A DNA stretch of 64,000 nucleotides, taken from contig CAJWBH010000020.1 in assembly GCA_913019975.1 (NCBI GenBank), forward strand, positions 1 through 64,000, given 5' to 3'. Origin of the DNA: Thalassolituus maritimus (GTDB lineage Bacteria > Pseudomonadota > Gammaproteobacteria > Pseudomonadales > Oceanobacteraceae). Positions 25,270-33,567 of the stretch are shown piece after piece. Made by a program: the position numbers and the translations under genes. The notes beneath the pieces were generated by a model, which made no database searches, had not been told where the DNA came from, and saw nothing but the letters and a program-made list of their open reading frames with translations. Within the stretch, counting starts at the first letter, position 1; each line of letters starts with the position of its first letter.

Positions 25270-25299
25270 TTGGTGTCCTGTACCTTGAACCGGTACAAT
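25270..25299 (+). promoter_or_regulatory. kdsC: Possible promoter of the kdsC operon
   Basis: TTGGTG (25270-25275) and TACAAT (25294-25299) with an 18-base spacer, 26 bases before the kdsC start codon. Confidence 0.5.
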
Positions 25300-25325
25300 A
25301 GCGGCAAATTATCTGGTGGTTAGAT

Positions 25326-25901
25326 ATGGTTCATCTCCCTAACGTAATCAAAGAAAAAGCCCGCGCAATACGCCTTGTCGTGTTTGATGTAGACGGCGTA
25401 CTCACCGATGGAACGCTGAGCTATTCGGCGTCTGGCGAAGAGGTTAAGCACTTTAACGTGAAAGATGGCGTGGGGATTAAGCTGCTCAATGTTTTCGATA
25501 TCGACACTGCGATCATCTCTGCGAAAGATTCGGCGCCCCTAGCCAAGCGTGCGTCAGATTTGGGTATTACCAACTTTTACCCGGGTACTAAAGATAAATG
25601 GCCAGTGCTGTCTGAGCTCATGGACTCACTGATGCTGGACCCTGCTGAGGTCTGTTACGTGGGTGATGATGTGATCGATCTGAAGGTGATGACCCGGGTC
25701 GGTCTGGCGATTTCTCCAGCGGATGGCTTCTGGATGGTCCGCGACCGAGCTGATTTGGTGACCGAAGCTGCCGGTGGCAAAGGGGTGGCGCGTGAAGTCG
25801 CCGATATCGTACTCGGCAGCCGTATGCCATTAGAGGAAGCCTACATCAAAGCCATGCTTCCTGAATTTGAAAGTCTGAATGACACGAAGGATAAAAAGTG
25901 A
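25326..25901 (+). CDS. kdsC: 3-deoxy-D-manno-octulosonate 8-phosphate phosphatase
   Basis: HAD-family phosphatase (191 residues) that makes Kdo from Kdo-8-phosphate for the lipopolysaccharide core. Motif I FDVDGVLTDG holds the nucleophile and acid aspartates, and CYVGDDVIDL is the metal-binding motif. The short C2-type cap and length fit tetrameric KdsC. The stop overlaps the next start by 4 bases. kdsD and kdsA, which act earlier, are not in this window. Confidence 0.95.
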   Translation: MVHLPNVIKEKARAIRLVVFDVDGVLTDGTLSYSASGEEVKHFNVKDGVGIKLLNVFDIDTAIISAKDSAPLAKRASDLGITNFYPGTKDKWPVLSELMDSLMLDPAEVCYVGDDVIDLKVMTRVGLAISPADGFWMVRDRADLVTEAAGGKGVAREVADIVLGSRMPLEEAYIKAMLPEFESLNDTKDKK

Positions 25902-26908
25902 AGATTTTAGTTACCGGCGCTGCCGGATTTATCGGTGCTTTCACCAGCAAAAAACTGGTCGAGATGGGACATGAAGTTATAGGCGTTGATAACCTGAACG
26001 ACTACTACGATGTCGCTTTGAAACACGGCCGTCTTGGGTGGCTTGAGCCGATGGCTGGTTTTCAATTTCAGCAACTCGAACTGGCTGATCGCGCTGCAGT
26101 AGAGGGCTTGTTCAATCAACACAAATTCGATCGTGTGATTCATCTTGCTGCACAGGCTGGCGTTCGTTATTCCATTACAAACCCTCATGCTTATGTTGAC
26201 AGCAACCTGATTGGTTTCGTGAATGTTATGGAAGGCTGTCGTCACCATGAGGTAGAGCATTTCGTTTATGCCTCATCCAGCTCAGTATACGGGCTCAACA
26301 CACACCTGCCGTACAGCACAGGCGACCGGGTGGATCATCCGGTGTCACTGTACGCGGCGACGAAAAAATCCAATGAGCTGATGGCTCATACCTATGCTCA
26401 CCTGTACCGTTTGCCGACGACTGGTCTGCGCTTTTTTACTGTGTATGGCCCGTGGGGGCGTCCGGATATGGCGTACTTCAGCTTCACTAAGGCGATTCTT
26501 GAGGGCAAAACCATTAATGTCTTCAACCATGGCAAGATGCAGCGTGATTTCACCTACATCGATGACATCGTTGAAGGCGTAGTGCGCATCGCGATGAAAG
26601 TGCCAGAGCCGGTCGAGAACTGGACGCCGGAATCTGGTGATTGCTCACGCAGCTCCGCGCCGTACAAAATCTACAATATCGGTAATCATAATTCGGTTGA
26701 GCTCGGTACCTTCATTGAAACGATCGAAGGCGCGCTGGGTGTTGAGGCCGATAAAAACTATATGGAAATGCAGCCCGGTGACGTGCTGGCCACTTATGCG
26801 AACGTGGATGATCTGGCGGCTGATGTTGATTTTGCCCCGAATACGCCACTGGCAGACGGCATCGGCACCTTCGTCGACTGGTATAAAGACTTCTATAAGG
26901 TCAAATAA
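25898..26908 (+). CDS. NAD-dependent nucleotide-sugar epimerase, UDP-glucuronate 4-epimerase-like
   Basis: 336-residue short-chain dehydrogenase of the extended type. The NAD motif GAAGFIG (7-13) opens the protein, and the catalytic Ser/Tyr/Lys are seen in YASSSSVYG and SLYAATKKSNE. HLAAQAGVRYSI, FFTVYGPWGRPDMA and DFTYIDDIVEG are hallmarks of the CapI/LspL group that interconverts UDP-glucuronate and UDP-galacturonate. It is translationally coupled on both sides, to kdsC (4-base overlap) and kdsB (1-base overlap), so it is made together with Kdo-activation enzymes; its sugar probably enters the LPS core or a surface glycan. Confidence 0.85.
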   Translation: MKILVTGAAGFIGAFTSKKLVEMGHEVIGVDNLNDYYDVALKHGRLGWLEPMAGFQFQQLELADRAAVEGLFNQHKFDRVIHLAAQAGVRYSITNPHAYVDSNLIGFVNVMEGCRHHEVEHFVYASSSSVYGLNTHLPYSTGDRVDHPVSLYAATKKSNELMAHTYAHLYRLPTTGLRFFTVYGPWGRPDMAYFSFTKAILEGKTINVFNHGKMQRDFTYIDDIVEGVVRIAMKVPEPVENWTPESGDCSRSSAPYKIYNIGNHNSVELGTFIETIEGALGVEADKNYMEMQPGDVLATYANVDDLAADVDFAPNTPLADGIGTFVDWYKDFYKVK

Positions 26909-27681
26909 TGTCTGGATACAAAATCGTAATCCCCGCTCGTTTCGCATCAAGCCGTTTACCCGGCAAGCCGCTGATTGATCTGGCCGGTAAGCCAATGATC
27001 CAGCATGTTTATGGGCGCGCACTTGAGGCTGGCGCCGAAGACGTTGTCGTTGCTACCGACGACGACCGGATCGCTGATGTTGCCCGGGGCTTTGGTGCGG
27101 ATGTTGTAATGACCTCTCCGGATCACGAGAACGGCACTGAACGCATTGCAGAAGTGGTCTCGGTAAAAGGCTGGTCTGCGGATACTGTCGTCGTGAACCT
27201 GCAGGGCGATGAGCCGCTTATTCCTAAGTCTCTGATCGAATTGACCGCGGAAGGTCTGCTGCAGAACTCAGATGCTGGTATGAGTTCTGTCTGTACGCCG
27301 ATTACCACTGCGCACGATGCGTTTGATCCAAACGTCGTAAAAGTTGTCCTCAATGAGCGGCATTTTGCGATGTATTTCAGCCGCGCACCTATTCCATGGG
27401 ATCGCGACCTGTACAAAGAGAGCCAGGAGGAGGTGACAGCGCGCATGCCTGTATACCGTCACATTGGTATGTACGGATACCGGGTTTCTTTCCTCAACGA
27501 TTACCGTGAGATGGCGCCTTGCCCGATTGAACTGACCGAATCGCTGGAGCAGCTGCGTGCGCTCTGGTACGGCGTGAATATTCACATGTCAGTCATTGAT
27601 CAGGCACCGGGCCATGGCATTGATACGCCACATGACGTTGAACGTGTAGCTGCTATTCTGAAAGCAGGTCATCACAACTAA
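26908..27681 (+). CDS. kdsB: 3-deoxy-manno-octulosonate cytidylyltransferase
   Basis: Activates Kdo as CMP-Kdo before its transfer to lipid A precursors. 257 residues; nucleotidyltransferase start IPARFASSRLPGKPL, then VVNLQGDEPLIP and YFSRAPIPWDR with HIGMYGYR, all standard KdsB motifs. It overlaps the epimerase stop by one base. In Pseudomonas kdsB sits in the lpxK-ycaR-ptp-murB cluster; here it has moved to kdsC, leaving ycaR and the phosphatase adjacent at 58.9-59.6 kb. Confidence 0.96.
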   Translation: MSGYKIVIPARFASSRLPGKPLIDLAGKPMIQHVYGRALEAGAEDVVVATDDDRIADVARGFGADVVMTSPDHENGTERIAEVVSVKGWSADTVVVNLQGDEPLIPKSLIELTAEGLLQNSDAGMSSVCTPITTAHDAFDPNVVKVVLNERHFAMYFSRAPIPWDRDLYKESQEEVTARMPVYRHIGMYGYRVSFLNDYREMAPCPIELTESLEQLRALWYGVNIHMSVIDQAPGHGIDTPHDVERVAAILKAGHHN

Positions 27682-27695
27682 GGTCTGGAGCCACT

Positions 27696-28112
27696 ATGAA
27701 CGGAATTAGCCAGAAGTTAGGTTACGCGGGGCTGATCCCGTTCGTATTTTTTGCTCTATCTGTCCTTGCTGGCAGTACCTGGGCCCCCGATTTTTTCACG
27801 CTTTACTCGGCATTGATTCTCAGCTTCATGGCGGGTGCTTGCTGGGGCGTTATGCAGGCGCAGCGTGATCATGTGTCTTCGGCAGAGCTCGGATTGTCGA
27901 TTGGCGTGTTCTTGTGGGGTTGGCTGATGTACTTCGTTCCTCATCTCGCGGGACTGCCTGGCCTGTTACTCGGCTACTGGGTTCTGGTCTGGCTGGAGCG
28001 CCAGCCCGTCTTTCGTCAGAGCTATAAGCGGGATTACCGGACCATGAGGTGGACGCTCACGCTTGTGGTCAGTGCCTGTCATGCGGTCGCTTTCTGGGGC
28101 CTGCTGACGTAA
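27696..28112 (+). CDS. DUF3429 family integral membrane protein
   Basis: 138 residues with about five membrane spans, starting GYAGLIPFVFFALSVLAG and containing the family stretch LYSALILSFMAGACWG. The function of DUF3429 is unknown. It follows kdsB by 14 bases on the same strand and is probably the last gene of that operon; no functional link is evident. Confidence 0.8.
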   Translation: MNGISQKLGYAGLIPFVFFALSVLAGSTWAPDFFTLYSALILSFMAGACWGVMQAQRDHVSSAELGLSIGVFLWGWLMYFVPHLAGLPGLLLGYWVLVWLERQPVFRQSYKRDYRTMRWTLTLVVSACHAVAFWGLLT

Positions 28113-28146
28113 GTTCTTCGCAGGCCAGTTTTTACAGGGGCAAGCG

Positions 28147-29058
28147 CTATAGAGACAAGCGTCGCGCTTCTCGTGGGCGCTGACCTGTCTCCGTAAGGGG
28201 CTTGTAGTAGGCTTCCATGCGCTTCACCCGGCTGGCGTCACCCATAGTCGCGATCCCTTGTGTTTCATCGGTAAGCTGCAAGAGGCCCCACGGTGCTGTA
28301 ATAAGCAGATCGTCCTGTACTTCAGGGGAAACTCGCAAGCTGATACGGCTGCTGAGTCTCTGTTGTAATCGTAACAGTGGGTGGCGGTTAATGCCGCCTC
28401 GCTCAGAGGGAATCAGAATTTTCACCCGGCGCCTGTGTGAATCGAGAGCAAACTCTCTGACGGCATTGAGTGCTGCTTTGTCCCACCATAATGGGTGGGT
28501 TAAATCGCAGCAGGTGATAATAGCGTTGCGGGGGTGCATGGCGAGAATCATTTCGACCCAGCCCACAAGTGAAACTAAGTCGTTCTGCGGATAAATATTC
28601 TTATCGCGACCCGGGCGAAAAACATAGTTTGTTTCAGGCGCGCCAGGTGCCTTGTATATATTCAGGTGCGGAATCCCTGCATCATCAAAGAAACCCGCTT
28701 CAATATTAAAACCATTCTTCTGATAGAAGGGGACGGCATGCGCCTGAGCCGCGGCTCGAATTTCGCGGATTTTTAATTCGTTTCGGGCGAAGTCTTCGAT
28801 GGCATTGATTAATCGTGAGCCCCAGTGCTGCCCTCTGAACTCTCTGAGTACTGCCATGCGCCCGAATTTACCCGTGTGCATAAGTCGTGCGCAGCCTATC
28901 GGATTCCTGCCATCCAGTGCCAGAAAATGAATTGCTTCAATGTCGTATTCGTCCCACTCCAGTTTGGGCGGCACACTCTGTTCCTTAATGAACACTTCTT
29001 CCCGGATCTTTCGGATGATATCGCGGGATGCACGCCAGTCGGTGATGCGAATTTCCAA
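28147..29058 (-). CDS. GNAT acetyltransferase with extra C-terminal domain
   Basis: 303 residues. The first 150 form a GNAT N-acetyltransferase (FIKEQSVPPKLEWDEYD start; acetyl-CoA loop region LREFRGQHWGSRLI; FYQKNGFN). The C-terminal half (about 155-290) is a separate domain with FRPGRDKNIYPQNDLVSL and RRVKILIPSERGGINRHPLL; its layout recalls phospholipase D-like folds, but no HKD motif is present. I recall this two-domain architecture in other gammaproteobacteria, without known substrate. It converges on the DUF3429 gene. Confidence 0.8.
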   Translation of the reverse strand: MEIRITDWRASRDIIRKIREEVFIKEQSVPPKLEWDEYDIEAIHFLALDGRNPIGCARLMHTGKFGRMAVLREFRGQHWGSRLINAIEDFARNELKIREIRAAAQAHAVPFYQKNGFNIEAGFFDDAGIPHLNIYKAPGAPETNYVFRPGRDKNIYPQNDLVSLVGWVEMILAMHPRNAIITCCDLTHPLWWDKAALNAVREFALDSHRRRVKILIPSERGGINRHPLLRLQQRLSSRISLRVSPEVQDDLLITAPWGLLQLTDETQGIATMGDASRVKRMEAYYKPLTETGQRPREARRLSL

Positions 29059-29130
29059 GTTTCTGCTTCCCTGTCTTTATGTAATAAAAAGAATGGCTGC
29101 TTAATCGTAAATCATCAAGGAGTATCAGGT

Positions 29131-30285
29131 TTAAATAGCAACAATCAGGTCACAAAAAACCAGATCGGTGAGTAGTTTTTTTAGCTCTGGCAGAGCGAAT
29201 GACCCGATCAGCCACTCGCTTTCATAGTATGCAGAATCGCAGAGTTGCATAACATCTTGACGAGAGGAGGTCGGCAACCGAATTACTTCACCCTGGCAAT
29301 AAAAAGCGACGAAGGTGTCCTCGACGCTATAGGCGAAGCGGGCCTGTGGGTGGCGTGCCCACTGATCGGCTTCCTTTAGCGCGTTAACCGTGTCAGCCCA
29401 GCCTTCCTCAGAGGCCTGATAAACCGGTGCTTGTTCATCATATTTCGCTTCTGTCATGAGTTGTCCCAGCGTGGCTTTGAGCAGAGCAGGGTCATCAATG
29501 GCTTTTATCAAAAGAGACTTCAGGCGCTCAGCAGCATGATCGTCAATCTCTCCGGGTGAGCTTTGGGCTGCGATGTCAGCATCTGAGTAGCGATCATCCT
29601 GGGTCAGTGTGGGCAAGACGGAATCAATCGTTCTTTCAAAAAGCTCAGCCGTCGAGGGTGCCCGGAAGCCGATGGAGTAGGTCATGCACTCACCTTGTGA
29701 TATTCCCCAGTGGGCGAGGCCAGGAGGAAGATAGAGCATATCGCCGGGCTCAAGCACCCAGCGGTCTGTTTCTGCAAAGTCCGCGAGTATCTTAACGCTA
29801 GGGCCTTCCAGGATGCTGCTTTTCTCTGAGCACATCTGGCCGACTCGCCATTCTCTCTGACCTTCGGCTTGCAGCAGGAATACGTCGTACTGATCCCAGT
29901 GTGGGCCGACGCTGCCGCCGTCGGTGGCGTAACTGATCATCAGGTCGTCGATACGCCACGAGGGAATAAAGCGGAAGTGTTCCAGTAGTTCAGCAGCTTC
30001 TGGTAGCCACTGATCAACAGCCTGGACTAATAAGGTCCATTTGTTTTCCGGCAGAGCGCGATAGTCGGTCTCGGTGAAGGGGCCTTTTTTCACTTCCCAT
30101 GGGCCTGTCTTACCTTCTTCGATGATCAGGCGTGACTCGATGTCTTCTTCAAGGCTGAGGCCTGCAAGCTCGTCGGCTGCCAGTAAAGGTTCAAAACCTG
30201 GAATCGCCTGACGGATAAGTACCGGCTTCTTTTGCCAGTAGTCGCGCAGGAACTCTTCAATAGTGAGATGGCCGAGGACGTGCAT
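29131..30285 (-). CDS. roxA: Ribosomal protein uL16 arginine hydroxylase
   Basis: Fe(II)/2-oxoglutarate oxygenase (YcfD/RoxA) with a JmjC-like cupin barrel, which hydroxylates an arginine of ribosomal protein L16. Metal ligands are H129, D131 (GPHWDQYD) and H192 (GLAHWGIS). 384 residues with winged-helix-like C-terminal part. The start MHVLGHLTIEEFL follows GGAG by 8 bases; the in-frame ATG at 30321 would lie in the purB terminator. purB is immediately upstream on the same strand, separated by a terminator. Confidence 0.9.
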   Translation of the reverse strand: MHVLGHLTIEEFLRDYWQKKPVLIRQAIPGFEPLLAADELAGLSLEEDIESRLIIEEGKTGPWEVKKGPFTETDYRALPENKWTLLVQAVDQWLPEAAELLEHFRFIPSWRIDDLMISYATDGGSVGPHWDQYDVFLLQAEGQREWRVGQMCSEKSSILEGPSVKILADFAETDRWVLEPGDMLYLPPGLAHWGISQGECMTYSIGFRAPSTAELFERTIDSVLPTLTQDDRYSDADIAAQSSPGEIDDHAAERLKSLLIKAIDDPALLKATLGQLMTEAKYDEQAPVYQASEEGWADTVNALKEADQWARHPQARFAYSVEDTFVAFYCQGEVIRLPTSSRQDVMQLCDSAYYESEWLIGSFALPELKKLLTDLVFCDLIVAI

Positions 30286-30319
30286 AGGGAGGGCTCCACA
30301 AAGGGCTTGGTAAAGGTAC

Positions 30320-30344
30320 AAAAAAGCCCCCTTTCGGAGGCTTT
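30320..30344 (-). terminator. purB: Terminator of purB
   Basis: On the minus strand AAAGCCTCC pairs with GGGGGCTTT around GAAA (one mismatch) and is followed by TTTTTT. It lies between the purB stop and the roxA start, so roxA depends on read-through or its own promoter. Confidence 0.85.
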
Positions 30345-30363
30345 ATCAGAGGAGAAGGCTCGA

Positions 30364-31809
<1,446 letters not shown>

Positions 31810-31961
31810 TCAGTATCTGGGAGCCAATATGATGGAAACAGTCGTGAATTATTACCGGTAGGGCGAATATTCGGGTATTTAAAGCCAGTTACATAGGCAA
31901 TCTGGGCACTTCTGGTACAATCGCCGGTCAATTTTCACGGGTGGCTTTAGCAGGACCACGA

Positions 31962-32525
31962 ATGCTCGACAGTTTATTTGGTTACATCGATCACCCCGGC
32001 TGGCCTGTTCTGGTTGTGGTTATCTCTACTTTTATGCTCGAAGATTTGGCGATTATCGGTGCAGCGTTGCTGGCCGCGAGCGAAAAAATGGCGCCGGGCA
32101 TCGCTTTTTTTGCTGTTTGTCTGGGAATGTTTATCGGTGATACAGCGCTATATCTGTTAGGACGAGCGGCCCTCGTATGGCCAAAACTGCGACGTAAAAT
32201 ACGCCACCCCATCATACAGAAGCAGGTGCAACCACTAAGGAACTCACCCTGGAAGCAGCTGATGCTGATTCGCTGTATGCCAGGGCTTCGCACGTTTGGG
32301 TATATTGCCTGTGGTCTGGCAAGAGTACCTGCAACGCCTTTCTGTTTTGCTAATCTGGCGTCGATTATTGCCTGGGCCTCCGCTCTGTTTATCACGACCT
32401 ACCTACTTGGACGCCAATTCGGAGAGCAGCTTCACGAATGGATGTGGTTTCTCTTGCCGTTCGCCATCATCGCGTTCATTTACACGCAACGTCGCGCTCG
32501 CCAATCGATGGAGGAGGCGGCCTGA
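31962..32525 (+). CDS. DedA family membrane protein
   Basis: 187 residues, DedA/SNARE-associated family, members of which act in membrane homeostasis and lipid-carrier recycling. Family features include FMLEDLAIIGAALLAA, the GMFIGDTALYLLGR segment and RCMPGLRTFGYIACGL with its conserved arginines and the re-entrant loop pattern. About five membrane segments. The ATG at 31962 follows AGGA; the frame extends to a GTG at 31941 without a better site. Not obviously in an operon. Confidence 0.88.
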   Translation: MLDSLFGYIDHPGWPVLVVVISTFMLEDLAIIGAALLAASEKMAPGIAFFAVCLGMFIGDTALYLLGRAALVWPKLRRKIRHPIIQKQVQPLRNSPWKQLMLIRCMPGLRTFGYIACGLARVPATPFCFANLASIIAWASALFITTYLLGRQFGEQLHEWMWFLLPFAIIAFIYTQRRARQSMEEAA

Positions 32526-32558
32526 TTGGCCAGGCTGCTGCGCAAGCCGCCGTATTGA

Positions 32559-33392
32559 TCAGACTTGTACCATAGCGCCTTTGTTTACCCCCTCAAAGGC
32601 GCGAACACGAATATCTTTGCCCGGGTGGCGCTTGCTGATTTCTTTAGCGAGGTGATCGGCGATCAGTTCTACTGTCGAATCGGTGCTCATCATATAGCAA
32701 TGTGCGCGGTTCAGGGTCAGTGAGAAATCACCTTGTTGTGCAGTGTAAGCGAAAGAAAATGTGTCAGTGTCGTCTGAGGCGAGATCTTCAGTGCTGCCGA
32801 TATAAATATCCCGCCAGAGGTCAGCCCAGTAGGACTCTTCCTGCTCATCACGTTGACCATCAAGCCAGATCTGGATGCGCGAACGGTGTCCGTGGGCAAT
32901 CCGTTGGCAATTCCCTGCGTGCTTCTTAAGGCCGTGAGAGTAGTGGTAGAAGGCACCGTCAATCGTTTCAGGGGTGAAGTCCAGGGTCAGTTGGTCAATG
33001 GTATCCGGGAAATACATCTGGAGCTGTTTGATAGACCAGGCAGCGACGCTCGCCGCTGTAATTTCAGTCGAGTCGATCAGGGTCACGGCTTCTGCTGGAG
33101 CACTCATTTCGACGATGCCGCGCCCGGTTTGCATAGAAATATTCACGCGCTCGCCGGTCTTCTTAACTTCGAGGCCAGGTGCCTCGGCAGGCACAAGAAG
33201 TCTGTGGTCGAGTTCGGTATCCAGCCACTGACGAAGTGTTTTCTTAACAATGCCGAAGTCACAGACCATGCCCTGGTCATCCAGTGCTCCTTCAAGGATG
33301 GCTGACGCCCACCAGGTCTCTCCGACGATCCCTCTGTTCGCGTCTAGGTAGCTGAAATCGACATTGGTGAGTTGTTCGACAAATAAGTGCAT
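32559..33392 (-). CDS. 6-pyruvoyl-tetrahydropterin synthase/QueD-family protein with swapped motif order
   Basis: 277 residues, about twice the length of QueD. The part with DFG and LDH motifs (MVCDFGIVK with D45; LDHRLL with D62/H63) comes first, while the zinc and nucleophile part (H153, C162, H167, H169 in SHGLKKHAGNCQRIAHGHR) comes second; a terminal FEGVNKGAM supplies the usual late glutamate. In ordinary QueD the HxH part precedes the DFG/LDH part. This reads as a tandem duplication with complementary decay. It may be a 6-carboxytetrahydropterin synthase for queuosine or a related pterin enzyme. GGAG precedes the ATG. Confidence 0.8.
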   Translation of the reverse strand: MHLFVEQLTNVDFSYLDANRGIVGETWWASAILEGALDDQGMVCDFGIVKKTLRQWLDTELDHRLLVPAEAPGLEVKKTGERVNISMQTGRGIVEMSAPAEAVTLIDSTEITAASVAAWSIKQLQMYFPDTIDQLTLDFTPETIDGAFYHYSHGLKKHAGNCQRIAHGHRSRIQIWLDGQRDEQEESYWADLWRDIYIGSTEDLASDDTDTFSFAYTAQQGDFSLTLNRAHCYMMSTDSTVELIADHLAKEISKRHPGKDIRVRAFEGVNKGAMVQV

Positions 33393-33417
33393 AAATACTC
33401 CGGTGCAGATGGGCGCG

Positions 33418-33423
33418 ATTATA
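33418..33423 (-). promoter_or_regulatory. Probable -10 element of the QueD-family gene
   Basis: TATAAT on the minus strand, 25 bases before the start codon at 33392, with a poor -35 hexamer. Confidence 0.4.
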
Positions 33424-33567
33424 GAGCAAAGATGGCGACGACGCAGCCAGGCAGATTCGGCATGGCGAAGTGCCGGGTTTTGTCAAAAGGGCGCTGTCTC
33501 TGGTGGCATCAGAACGCGTGGCTGATATGATGGCGCACATCTACATCCCTTTTTATTTGAGGCTCGT

